This document shows, piece by piece, positions 11,301 through 23,867 of a stretch of DNA of 64,000 bases. Source of the DNA: Sordariomycetes sp. S80-01Y (taxonomy: Eukaryota; Ascomycota; Sordariomycetes). The number at the start of each line of letters is the position of its first letter. Positions within the stretch are counted from its first letter, which is position 1. Both the position numbers and the translations under genes were made by a program. The notes under the pieces are model-generated. The model saw nothing but the letters and a program-made list of their open reading frames with translations, searched no databases and was not told where the DNA came from. The stretch is from contig JAXQJY010000025.1 in NCBI GenBank assembly GCA_037042185.1, positions 434,001 through 498,000 of the forward strand, written 5' to 3'.

Positions 11301-13908
11301 CCATCCAAGCTTTGCGTCTCCCACACCTATGGACATTCCCCCAGCAAGACTGACATCCTACGGCTGGCTACCTGCCTCAACGAGCTTACCCCCATGAGAC
11401 ACAGTCACCCGATCCGCATCCCTCGCCGTGCTTAGTGTGGCGGAACTGATGCACCCGTAGTCCTACCCCCACCCCTCGCGGCGTCCACTGACGCCCAGAG
11501 CCCCGTGCGCAACCCTCTCAGTCGCCGTGTTCACGGTTGAGGTAAAGTCATCAAGAAATGTGCGGATGGCGTACGAGGAATGAGCGGGTCTCGGCTAGAG
11601 ACCTGACCGTCTGAGGATGTTTGGGGGCTGCGCAAGCTAGGAGACAGAAGGAGACGACATCCGACGCGTTGCACGCCGCGATGCAATGGTGGATATCACT
11701 GTTGTCTGAACGCGTAGGGGAGGATGTGTGGTCGGTTTTCATGGAAATTTCAACAATTTCAACGCAAACAATAACTTCAGTGGCAGTGTGGGCTCCTGCT
11801 GAGCAGATCTTGAGTCTGATCGACGACCGTCCCCAAATCATGTACCTTCACCGACCACCTTGTATTGTGGCAAGAAGGGAACATCTCATAGCATCTTGAT
11901 TCTCGGGCACGACAATGCCACTGCCCATATCGGTTCCAACACCAATCTGAAAGTAACCAGATCGGATCATCGATGAGCTATCATGAAGGACCCTAACGGG
12001 GCTAAGCTTCCAATAAATGGCAGTACGCAGCGCGCGGCAAATTACGATTGTATTAATACTCAGGTTCAGAGACGTTGGTCGCATGAGCCTGAAGCTTAAC
12101 AATTCGTGACCCAATAGTGTTTTCTGGGCGGTCGCGAAACCTCGATCCTGGTTCAGCATCGCTTCTTGTACCCACCATGAGCCCCATGATGGTGAATATA
12201 AGGAAAGTTTTGGTTTTCCTCAGGACTCTTGACCCGGAAGTCTCTCCGAGGTGATATACCCTATATCCAGGGAATGTCGAGCAGGATACCTCGTCGGCGT
12301 AGTGCATTGTGGCTCCAATATGGCCGCTCGGGTCGGTGAGTGAGCCACTTTGCTAGAAGGTACCGCACCTATCAACGTGTTTTTAGGTCCTCGTCCAATA
12401 TGAGGCCTATGAAGAGGCGTGGAGATCCCGTATGGAGATCTTGTTGACTTTGAGAATTGTATGGAGTCGATGGTATGCGCTGGAGAGAATATCGTTGATT
12501 TATCTATACAGCGACAATCGATCCAACATGTTATCGTCGTTACGTAGCCCATATTACAGTGCAGGTTTCTCGACTCTGTTCATACTCTTTAGCGTGCTCT
12601 TCTGCGATATCTTCGTACTCTTAGATCCTGTTCACCCGAGAAGTTCGAGATTGTCATCGATCCAGTGCAGCTCTTACCCTGTTTGCCTGCAAAATACCCA
12701 AGGCCGCTCAACTGTATCCATCTTACGTCAAGGTCGACTGCGGTTTTTTCATGAGTCCAGTAACAACGAACAATAAGGTCTGGAATATAGACTCTGACAG
12801 CTTCGGCAAGAAGCCAATGAACTTTCCTTGACTCGCACGGCGGAAACTAAAGTATGACCGACCACGGCCCTTGAGGCGACCTCGTTTCAAGGACATGTAG
12901 TAGCGTTCTCAGTTCTCAAGAAAAGACCGCGCCGTATTCGGGAGACCTCAGGAGTTAAAAGCTGGCTTGATCGGAATCACCAACAGTCTTCTACGTTTGA
13001 GGATGCCTATCGATGACTGACCGGAGAGGGGTGGAGGACACGTCCCACGTTTATGACCAAGCTTGTACGGATGGTATGATTGTTGCAGCACTGACCTAAT
13101 CTGGGCAGATTTCGTAGATGCGCCGACTACGTGGACTAGCTAGTCTTGCTGGTCAATGAGCTTGACACACTGGGCCTCCTACCAAGCTTCCCTGACGGAA
13201 CAGGGTAAGACGGGTTGATGGCTTAATTGTAAAAGAACTCGTAGTCATACGGAAATTGGTCCATCAGAGCAAATGCTACTCCTTACCCAATCAGAGTTGT
13301 TCCTCGTGGTCGGAATCAGAGGTTACCTCCTTCGTACCCGCCTCTTGCGCAGGCTGAAGCTCACGAAGAGTGTCAAGACAACAATTCCAGCGCAACCGTG
13401 GCAATTTGACGACAAATTTCGCAGCATGCACAAAGAGTCAGGGTACGCTCGTATAAATACGCGAATGAGTTTGGCTCAGGATCCCGACCAATTGGGATCG
13501 GCGCCAGAAATGTGATATGTCACCCCCTATTTCTTGGACTTGAGTCGCGCGCTGCCTAAATCAATGTGGCACTGTCGTGCTCCGCACGCAGTAAAGTAAT
13601 GGCAACACATCTAGCCGCCCCCACGATACTATGGCTGTCTTGGAACATATATGTCGAACGTCGGACTCAGCGGAGACTGGACCTGGCCAGCAACCAGCCA
13701 TTCTCTACAGCTAATGTCTGCGTTATATCACTGGCCCTGAAGCAGTAGAAGTCAGCGGGAAGGAATCATGGAAGTTACCTGTCACCTCCCAAGCCAAGGG
13801 TATCACCCGGGGTAGCCCGCACGAGTCATTGTTGGGCTACTACTTCGATGCTATGGAGGCCGACTTTTGTTCTTCTCCTTTCTTTTCAGTCTCTTCCACG
13901 GCTCGAAG
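8392..13908. other. 5.5-kb gene-poor stretch
   Basis: The left few hundred bases are the upstream region of the GPI-protein gene, and the right end leads into the carboxylesterase. Between them I find only short open frames, none with recognisable motifs, signal peptides or a plausible exon chain. I see no terminal repeats, transposase or reverse-transcriptase motifs. It may be a decayed locus or simply long intergenic DNA; base composition looks similar to its surroundings by eye. Confidence 0.5.
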
Positions 13909-16065
<2,157 letters not shown>

Positions 16066-16343
16066 GGGTTTCTGAAGGGTTCGTGACATCTGCGTCGGCG
16101 GGCCCCCCTGGGTGGAAAAGACAGAAGATGATGTGATACCCGCCCAATACTTGCACATTAACGGCCAGCGCATCAAAACCAGGGGAGCATTGCACGCTCA
16201 TGCGTTGCCTCTCCCACGACCTGCAACACGCGATGTTGTAGATCTGTAAAAGCAAAGGGGTTCCCGACTCAGATTTGTAACGATCAATTGCTGCTAGTGA
16301 AACTATGCAAACTGTTAAGGCCAAGCATTCTACCGCTTCGACC

Positions 16344-17909
16344 TTACATGACGAGCTTATGACCCTTGTACTTGGGCTGCGCACCCTCTCCGTAGCCAAG
16401 CTCCCCGAACTCCTCAATAGTCCTCTCAGGGAATCCCTCGAAGCTAATCGCATACGTGGCAACGCTATGCGCAATCAGCCGCGTGTTGACCTCCCAAGCC
16501 TCCAACGCCAGGTTGCTCGTATCATCGCCAATCTGGTGGTAGTTCTCGTCATACCACTTTCCAGCCTCGCCACCAAACATCTCCACCTCCTCCTTCGTCT
16601 TGACACCTTCCGCTCCCGTAGCGATGCCACCACCGGGAATGCCATTGCGGATGAAGCCATCGTAGTCAGATCGGCCGTCGAAGGGGATGAATGTGTAGTT
16701 CAGCCCATGAGACTCGTACCAATCGACATAGAGCTGCTTCAGCTCTTCTGAGCCGTTCGGGTTGGCTTCGTTGGTTGCGTTGTAGATTTGATAGGCATAG
16801 TTGGGGGAGGCCATCATGTCGTAGTCCATGAAGAGTCGGATCTTACGGTTCTCATCATCGGAGAGTTCGTTGACGTAGTATGTTGAGCCGAGGAGACCTT
16901 CTTCCTCGGCAGCCCACCACGCGAAACGCACGCAGTTGTTGACGCTAAACTTCGAGAGGCGAACGGCTACCTCCAGAAGCGACAGAGAGCCAGAGCCGTC
17001 GTCGTTGATGCCCGGACCTTCGGCGACGGAGTCAGAGTGTCCGCCTGCCATGACGCAGTTATCTTGATCGCCGCCAAGGGTTTGCGCAATGATGTTGTTC
17101 GTGACGATTGTCTTGACCTCGCCGTCGATGTAAGCAATTGCATCCAATGCCTCGCCCTTCTGGAGTTTCTTGGCGTAGCGAGATCCTTCGTCGCCGCCAA
17201 TTCCAAAGGTCGCAACATGGTCGGGAGAAGGCGTGCCAAGTGTGCCGTGAACCACCTCCGGGTCGGTGTTGTAGATGACGGCAGCGATTGCTCCAGCCTT
17301 GCCCGCGTTCTCACTCTTGTCACCGAAGGGGCAAGTCCCACGCTTCACAAGAACAATGTTTCCCTCACTCTCAGATGGGAAATCGCCCACCTCGCAACCC
17401 TCATTCTCAACCAGCACCAAATTGCCGTGCACCGGCTCTCTGTCCTTGGTGGGAGGTGTAAGACCCATCGGGGAAGCACTGGCGGGTACCTCGTCACCTA
17501 TGACCAAGCGACTCTCGAACACATTTCCCGTCACAGCAGGGAACGGCTGGCTGGAGACGTTGTAGTAGCCACCCAGCTGCGCAAGGGTGCTCTCAATGTA
17601 CGTTAGCGTTGCCTGGTGGCCTTTAGATCCAATTACACGGGTGGGATGGCCGTATTCATCCTCGCCCTTCTTGGCGATTTCGTAGAGAACGTTGGCACGC
17701 TCTTCGAGCTGGAACGCCGAGATCAGCGATTGAAGCTTCTCGGTGTCGACGAGGGGGAGTTTGCCATGACCCTCGGAGCTGGCCCCGGAATCGGAGACCT
17801 GGTCGTGGTCTGAGGTCCAAGGTGTTTTGATGGGGATTTGCAGTGGAATCTGGAGGGCTGTGGTGAGGGATGCGGAGCCCAAGGCGGCCAGGGTAAAGGC
17901 GTATCTCAT
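16344..17909 (-). CDS. Secreted M28 aminopeptidase with PA domain (LAP2/aminopeptidase Y type)
   Basis: An intronless 521-aa zinc exopeptidase. MRYAFTLAALGSASLTTALQ is a signal peptide. A protease-associated (PA) domain occupies about 150-265 (VLVKRGTCPFGDKSENAGKA). The M28 core carries the full di-zinc set: H291 and D293 in AGGHSDSVAEGPGINDDGSG, the bridging Asp at 303, the base/ligand pair E335-E336 in WWAAEEEGLLGS, D364 in MDYDMM and H458 in YDENYHQIGDDTSN. This matches secreted leucine aminopeptidase 2 of dermatophytes and aspergilli and yeast vacuolar aminopeptidase Y, which strip N-terminal residues from peptides. Several N-glycosylation sequons are present. Secreted location is favoured over vacuolar, but only from the signal peptide and family. 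Confidence 0.93.
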   Translation of the reverse strand: MRYAFTLAALGSASLTTALQIPLQIPIKTPWTSDHDQVSDSGASSEGHGKLPLVDTEKLQSLISAFQLEERANVLYEIAKKGEDEYGHPTRVIGSKGHQATLTYIESTLAQLGGYYNVSSQPFPAVTGNVFESRLVIGDEVPASASPMGLTPPTKDREPVHGNLVLVENEGCEVGDFPSESEGNIVLVKRGTCPFGDKSENAGKAGAIAAVIYNTDPEVVHGTLGTPSPDHVATFGIGGDEGSRYAKKLQKGEALDAIAYIDGEVKTIVTNNIIAQTLGGDQDNCVMAGGHSDSVAEGPGINDDGSGSLSLLEVAVRLSKFSVNNCVRFAWWAAEEEGLLGSTYYVNELSDDENRKIRLFMDYDMMASPNYAYQIYNATNEANPNGSEELKQLYVDWYESHGLNYTFIPFDGRSDYDGFIRNGIPGGGIATGAEGVKTKEEVEMFGGEAGKWYDENYHQIGDDTSNLALEAWEVNTRLIAHSVATYAISFEGFPERTIEEFGELGYGEGAQPKYKGHKLVM

Positions 17910-18318
17910 CTTGACGTTTGAGAAGATGACGGGAAGAGAAAAAGAGAGGGGGAGAGGAAGAGATGGGAGTGAAACATGAGCTCGCTGTTGATGCGAGTGA
18001 CGCCCTTATCACGAGCTCGGTGCTGAGTCATCGAGGTCATGCGTCCCAGCATCTCTCCAGCAACCCCAAACAGGAATAGAGATAGCGGATCGAGGAGCGC
18101 AATGACAGAATACAGAAACTTGGGACTCAACTGCAATGACTATAATTAAGCACTAATATCCCAAGTGATTTATGAGAGGCCGTTCAATATGTACAAGACC
18201 CGACCTAAGCCCACACAACTCCTCTAAGCAATGCTGATCTGATCGCACGTATTACCAAGCAAAATATACGCTTTTATGATATCCTAATTCCATTTACAGA
18301 GTACCGGCCGCCTGAAGC
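17910..18318. other. Upstream region of the aminopeptidase gene
   Basis: This spacer of about 410 nt lies between two minus-strand genes: the 5' side of the aminopeptidase and the 3' side of the PAP2-like gene. A pyrimidine-rich leader on the minus strand (17930-17970) precedes the aminopeptidase start. No gene is seen. Confidence 0.5.
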
Positions 18319-19682
18319 TTAATCGACGGCCAAGTTCTTCATGCGCCCAGTCGTGGGGATCGGCTTCTCCATCCTGCACGCCCACAACAAGTAGTCCTCC
18401 AACGGCAGGAACACCAGCAGGAAGCGATTAAATGTGTACGCTAGCATGACAGTGAATATGGCGGCAAAGGCGTCGATGAAGTAGTGGTTCGCCGTTCCGA
18501 CAATGGTAAGGAGGATCCAGCAAGGGTACCAGATGCCGAAGGCGAACATCAGCGCGCGAACCCACGGCGAGCGGTCGGCCAACAGCTTGTCCTCCTCATC
18601 CTCCTCGTCGTAGTCGGCGTTGCCATTTCGCAGAATGTACTTTGTCGCCCTGTTGATCAGGCCCATCAAGACTCCGCTATCCGCGACGAAGACGCAGCCG
18701 ATGCAGAAGGCGTATCCGAAGTGCATGCTTGGGAACGCAGCCAGCTTGTTGACGAACTTGCCGCTCATCCAAACGGACTCTGCGGACTCGAGGTTGACTG
18801 TGTCGACGAAGCCGTACTTCTCATCCAGCAGGCGCGGTGGGCACGTTGGGATAAGGATGAAGCAGACGAAGGCGAGCATGTTGGTGAGGGTGAGAGTTCG
18901 GCGGACGGTACAGAATCGGCGGTGCGTAGGAGCGGTGGCGTAGTAGTACGAGATGAAGCCGACGGTACCAGGGATGTGGATGAGGGCGTAACCACGGTTC
19001 AAGACGGTCAAAAACCAGACTCGCCAATCACCCAGCTCAGACCCGTGAAGGAACCAACGTTGAATGCGCCATTCCAACCAGCGCTCAGGACCCTGATATC
19101 CCGCACCCCAAAAGTAGGCCTCAGCATCCAGCAACGCCAGACCATGATCGGCAGCTGAATCCCACATCTCGCGATGTCCACCGTAAATCACCTGGCAGAT
19201 GGCGCCTGTCGCCCGGTAGAGCGCCAGCGCAATTGCCCAGTAGAACATCTCCACGAGGAAGGGGAACTTTTGCAGGATCCTCGAGTGCACATTGCGGGCG
19301 AAGCGAGAGCTGTTGGGCGTGCGTATGCGGGCGAGGCCGCAGAGGGAGCGTGTCTTGACGGGGTGTAGCTCCGGGCGGGGGAGGAGTTCGAAGTCGTTGG
19401 AGGAACGGGGGGAGGGAGAGGCAGCGTCGACATCCTCGAGTAGTTTGTAGGTGTGGTTGCGGTCTTTGCGCAAGACTGTGTAGTTGCGGCGGCGGGTGAG
19501 GTACATGGACGGGAAGAGGATGAGGATGATGATCTGCCAGTCTTGTCAGCGCAATGCCCTCATCTTGCGTGTTTCTTCCCCGACAAACGTACAATGGGCT
19601 CAACCCACTCGGGCATCTTCCAGCTGTGGGTGGCCTGCCATCCGCCCTCTGGCACGTCGCCTAGCCAGTCGTTCTCAGCCAT
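18319..19682 (-). CDS. PAP2/Aur1-like integral membrane phosphatase-transferase
   Basis: Exons 19682-19593 and 19533-18319 (59-nt intron) give about 434 aa. The protein has several hydrophobic helices and the two diagnostic elements of the PAP2_3/inositolphosphotransferase group: AAFPSMHFGYAFCIG (the PS-x-H motif) and VGTANHYFIDAFAA (the catalytic His with Asp four residues on). These sites carry out phosphoryl transfer on lipid phosphates, for example inositolphosphorylceramide synthesis by Aur1. It is not Aur1 itself by overall sequence, but one of the filamentous-fungal paralogues of unknown substrate. The first exon (MAENDWLGDVPEGG) lies ahead of a classic GTACGT donor and the acceptor CTGGCAG, and the reading frame joins cleanly. 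Likely located in an endomembrane. Confidence 0.85.
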
Positions 19683-21011
19683 GATGTTGATAGCGAACGG
19701 ACTTGTCTGCTGTCACCCGCTCCGGCCAAGGTTGAGGTCGTCGTCGCTGGCTCTCGCTGCGTGGGGGCGGTGCAGCGCGGAGGGTGTGCCAGGGGCTCGC
19801 GCAAAAGGGGGCACGTGTGGAGCGCGCTGCGTCGCCGGGTGGTGTCGTGACGGCGTGTAGTGCTAAGTCTACTCGAACACTTGGGAGGAAAAGGTCGAGG
19901 CTCGCACAAGGAAGAGGTAGGACGCGGGATGCGGGAGAGAAACGGAGCGACAAGCGTCGGAACCGACTTTCACAGGATTTGGCTGAAGACGAGGAAATTC
20001 GGTTGAGGAAGAGGCACAGCGCGAAATGCGCTGGAACAACCAACGGTTAGTGGAGCCCCCACTGCAAGTGCCTAGATTTAGCGTTGAGGCTGCCTCCGCA
20101 GCCCACTTCTTTCCCCATTTGCAGAAGGGGAACGGTTATTGCAAGTCTGTCTGTGACATTTTCCCACTGATCGTCCAGCAAACGTATCATTGCGCTCTTC
20201 ACAAGTCTCTTTCACGGGCATTTGAGAAGGAAAACAGCACGTCTTTCTGGACACAACCTGACTACCCAAGATGCAGACCAAGATCTCGGCTACTGCCCAG
20301 TTCAACTAAAGACCGGGCACTCATCCTGATTTTAGGGCCCTTCTGATTGGCCAAGTTGATCAAGCTTGCCAATTTCCCAGGCTATCCTGTCATCTCACGC
20401 GACTCCTTTCCCGTGGCCTGGGGCGCAGCCACTGTTCGCCTCTCACTCACTGTCCTCAGCCTCGCAATCGTCGCATACACGTGCAATTACTCTGCACTTG
20501 CTAAACTCCGTCAAGACGTTCAACAACCACCGTGTCGCGCTACTCCCTGACAACTCAGTGTTCGCCAATGCTCAAGACCACCGACGCACGCGACCGTCAG
20601 TCTGTCTTAGTAGATGCGCATTAAGTGTGGGGCTGAAGCGGGATGTTGCCGACTCATCGCGATGGCCTCGTCGCGGCGGCAGGATTTGGTTGATTCGCAA
20701 TTGCACGTGATCCTGAAGTGCGCAATACCAGGCATTCACTCGGCTTCACTTCTACATGTTACCAAAAAACAGTATTCAAGTACCCTCCGTCACCAACGCA
20801 AAGTGTGAGGGCTCGTCTGTTGCTCAGCCATCCTCGAGCGTCATCCCACAGACGTTGTGTCGTGTAGACGACCTGGCTGTGAAAGCCAAATCGTAAACCC
20901 ACACAGCGAACGCGCAAGCAACAAGCAGTTGAGGGAGTGCTAATTGCCGTATCCGTTTGACAGCATTAGAGATACTCTCACGCCCTAGCTCCCGTCCGTG
21001 GGCTGTCCAAC
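19683..21011. other. Intergenic, no supported gene
   Basis: A 1.3-kb spacer upstream of the PAP2-like gene and downstream of the small spliced gene. Open frames are short and unrecognisable. Confidence 0.5.
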
Positions 21012-21280
21012 TCAGGAGCTCTCGAAGCACGGCTGCCCCTTTTCCGGCCTCTGCCCGTAGAACCCAAACTGGGCATCCGACGCATCCTGCTCCCTCTTCT
21101 TATGCTCGGTCTCTGCCGTTTGGGGCGTCTATTTCATGTCAGCTTTGGCTTCCGGTCTGCGCTCTGGAAAGAAAGACTCACCTTCTGGGCTGTGCCGCCG
21201 AAGACAGCGCTGTACACGCCTCGACCCCACGACGTGGCAGTCTCCTGGAGGCCTTTACCAAGTGTGTAAGCGGGGTTCAT
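21012..21280 (-). CDS. Small spliced gene, 71-aa hypothetical protein
   Basis: Exon 1 is 21280-21182 (33 codons beginning MNPAYTLGKGLQETATSWGR) and exon 2 is 21128-21012 (38 codons plus stop, ending RPEKGQPCFESS). They are joined by a 53-nt intron with donor GTGAGT, a branch-like GCTGAC and acceptor TAG, in phase 0. Neither exon alone makes a long open frame, so it is easily missed. The product has no signal peptide or membrane helix, is rich in Gly/Ala/Thr in the first half, highly charged in the middle (HKKREQDASD), and ends with an aromatic patch QFGFYGQRP. I do not recognise the family. The intron quality and clean ending support a real gene; homology is untested. Confidence 0.55.
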
Positions 21281-21616
21281 CTTGACAGTGGTCGAAGAAG
21301 AGTTGCATTCTTACTGAGATATCTGAGGACGATGGCGACCCTTTGCCTTTAAACAAGGACCGTCAGCTTGCTCTGCTTGGGCTATGCTGACCGATAAGCA
21401 CTATGCATGCCAGCGCCGTGTCATCTCACCAGCTCGGCCCAAGCAAGTTCAGTGGTGTCAGCCCAATAAATGCAAGAGCATACTAACTCGAATCATCATT
21501 AAACAGTCAGAAGTGCGCACTAATTCCAGTTGCGCAAGAGCACGGGGTATATCGTTCCATCTGATGGCATTCAGCCATAACCCCCCTGAGCTTGCTCTCT
21601 ACCGCCCACCGCATAA
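21281..21616. other. Upstream region of the small spliced gene
   Basis: A spacer of about 336 nt between two minus-strand genes. It should hold the promoter of the 71-aa gene and the 3' end of the PI-PLC gene. No other gene is seen. Confidence 0.5.
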
Positions 21617-22879
21617 TTACAGCTCCTCCATGGCTTCAACACGCGTGGTTCTCACGTACTCCTCCGGCTCCAACCCGTACTCATCATCGCACCCGTCCGG
21701 CGCGTTCACAGGGTTGCACCTCGCCGCCCTCCTGCCGTCCAGGCGACAAGCGTAGTCGCAGCCCCAGCGCGAGCTCATGCCGTACGCCGGATAGTCCGTC
21801 GACACAATCTGCGCACCAGACCGGAAGGCCTTGTCGCGGCGCTTGTGCGAGCACTTTTGCGTGATGACGGTTTCCTTGGGCACATCGGCGCGGGTGCGCA
21901 CCCAGTAGCCTTTGGCGACTTGCTTCTGGATGTTTTCAATCTCGTCCTCCGTGTTGGGATCGTTAAGCTAGGTTCGTCAGCCCGCTGCGGCAGAAGTGAG
22001 TTGTAAGGGGGTGGGACATACCTTTTGGAACGCGCAGCTCCTCATGCCAGGCTCCGAGTTGGTGAAGAGGACGCGGCCCTCGAGGTTGGGACGGTCCATC
22101 AGGTAGGTCTTGCGCAGGTCGCTCTCGCCATTGTCCATCAAGAAGAAGATCTTTCCCCTGGCGCTGTCCATGTCGGGCCATCCGCGGGTCAGGATGGATT
22201 CCTCGAGCGTCAGGTCAGGATCGCGCACGTCGTCAGGCGTAATGAGGCGCTCCCGGCCGAGAGTATCGATGATCTCCTTCTCCAGGCCGACCAGCAGCTC
22301 CTCGTTGTCCCAAGGGATGTTTGTGGCGTTGAATCCGAGGTCCGCCGTCTTGAACTCCATCATGATGGGGATGGGCACGGCCTGAGGGTGCTCGTCCATC
22401 CACTCCCGAATGATGGTCAGGCAGGACACCAGCGTCTTGCAAACCGTGTTGACGTCGAAGTCGGGCACGTGGAGGACCTTAGTACCGGGTTGCTTCATGA
22501 CCGGGTCGTTGTCGAAGGGCAGTCTGGCCTTCTTGCGAACCAAGGGCTTCGCATAGTTGCCGCCTTCGGGGTCGGCGAGCACGTCGATTTCCAGGTTGCG
22601 CATCTGCTGCTCCCCGAGCTGTAGGTCCAGCTGCGCGTGCGAGTACCAGTACTCGGAGGCGTCTTTGTCTCCGAGCAGCCACTGGCCCTGTTTCTCACGC
22701 CGAGAAGCCTCGATGTGGTAGCTGTTGTGGGTGCCCACCACTTGCATGTGGTTCATGCGGAGGGCGCCCTCGGTGAAGGTGAGGCTCGAGTTCGTAAACT
22801 GTTTACCCAGGGCGACGCCTGGCAGCAGGGCCAGTGCCAGGGCGAGGAGGTGCTTGGGAGCCTTCGTCATCGTCAGCAT
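21617..22879 (-). CDS. Secreted Ca2+-dependent phosphoinositide phospholipase C-like enzyme
   Basis: Exons 22879-22022 and 21967-21617 (54-nt intron, phase 0) give about 402 aa; an in-frame ATG three codons on (22870) is an equally good start. KHLLALALALLPGVALG is a signal peptide. The TIM-barrel phosphodiesterase motifs are VVGTHNSYH (first catalytic His), RNLEIDVLADPEGGNY (metal-binding Glu/Asp) and KVLHVPDFDVNT (second His). Later come GKIFFLMDNGE and ARCNPVNAPDGCDDEY with paired cysteines. This is the PI-PLC-C1 family (Streptomyces SaPLC1-like), which cleaves phosphatidylinositol or GPI head groups with calcium. A secreted enzyme could release GPI-anchored proteins or act on host lipids; the target is inference. 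It lies head to head with the GH43 gene. Confidence 0.87.
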
Positions 22880-23867
22880 TGAGGGGTTGGGTGGTGACGG
22901 CTTACACTGAGTTGGAGACTTACCATGATGCTGACTTCAATCAAACGAGCGAACCGGCGAAGAGCGCAAGAGTTGGGGTGAGTCAAACGCAGAAAAAGAA
23001 GAATCAGGGTTCATTGGTTATTTTAAAGGCCCTCTTCATCCCACGTGGGTGACATTCCAGCCCGTCGATGCCGACATCTTGACTTTGCGCATGCTCGCCT
23101 CGGTGGGCCGGGATTCGAACTCAGAGATCGGCCTTCTCCAATCCTGCAGCTCGAATGCCGACACGTGCCGTTGCGTGCGATGAGGGGACGCCGCTGACCT
23201 GGAGAGGCCATTGGTCAATTGTGTGACAGGTTCCATGAATTCACTGCTCTTGAGCGCACACCTTCTTTGACCGGTCCTCAATCGAGAGTGTGGTCGGTGG
23301 CGGGTGGCTGGGAGCTTGCTGGATAGTCTTCGACCGCGGCACAATTACACGTTCTCTCAACTAGAACAGAGTGTTCCATGGAAGCTTCGAAGCATAATTC
23401 CATCCCACACAATTCAAGGTCCCCTCTCTGATCTGTCCTCTCGCGTTCTGCGTCATAAGGACGATGCCTATCGTTCAGTCCCCTCACCACCCACACTCGC
23501 CTCTCACCCCTCCCGACTCTAGCAGCCAGCCCATGTTCGGTGCAGCGTTGCATCGTAGAGCAGTGCAATTCAGTAGATGCATTTAACCTCAACAAGCGAG
23601 GCAATGAGGGCTTTTCGTCAAAGCAGGGTTCCTGGCTTTCTTTGCATCGTCCGCGCCGGTTGAGTGTACGGCTAAATACCATCTCCGCACGGGGCATCGC
23701 TTCAGAGCATTAGGACGTCGATCCGGGGTAAAGTCGTGAGTACCCAACAGCCGGAGGGCAAAAGATGAGCGCCTCAAGTATATATAGCCATTGGACATCT
23801 GTTTCCTCAACAGCGTCGTAGAGCTTCAATGCACGAATGAGTGACGTCTAGTGAAGTGTCGTCCACA
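22880..23867. promoter_or_regulatory. Divergent promoter, PI-PLC / GH43
   Basis: This 988-nt region is shared by two divergently transcribed secreted-enzyme genes. On the GH43 side there is a TATA-type box (TATATATAG) at 23779-23787, about 80 nt before the ATG, followed by CCATTGG (an inverted CCAAT) at 23788-23794. A GGCTAAA motif lies at 23670-23676, the published consensus for the xylanase regulator XlnR/Xyr1, and a CCGGGG (CreA-type SYGGRG) sits near 23715. Functional status is inferred from consensus only. Confidence 0.5.

Noticed and set aside
22025-22624. 199-residue frame antisense to the PI-PLC gene
   Set aside because: No motifs; it overlaps the PI-PLC catalytic core encoded on the opposite strand.
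23095-23130. tRNA-like T-loop string (GGGATTCGAACTC on plus strand)
   Set aside because: Read on the minus strand, the T stem has mismatches and no matching acceptor half, D arm or anticodon arm lies at the right distance.
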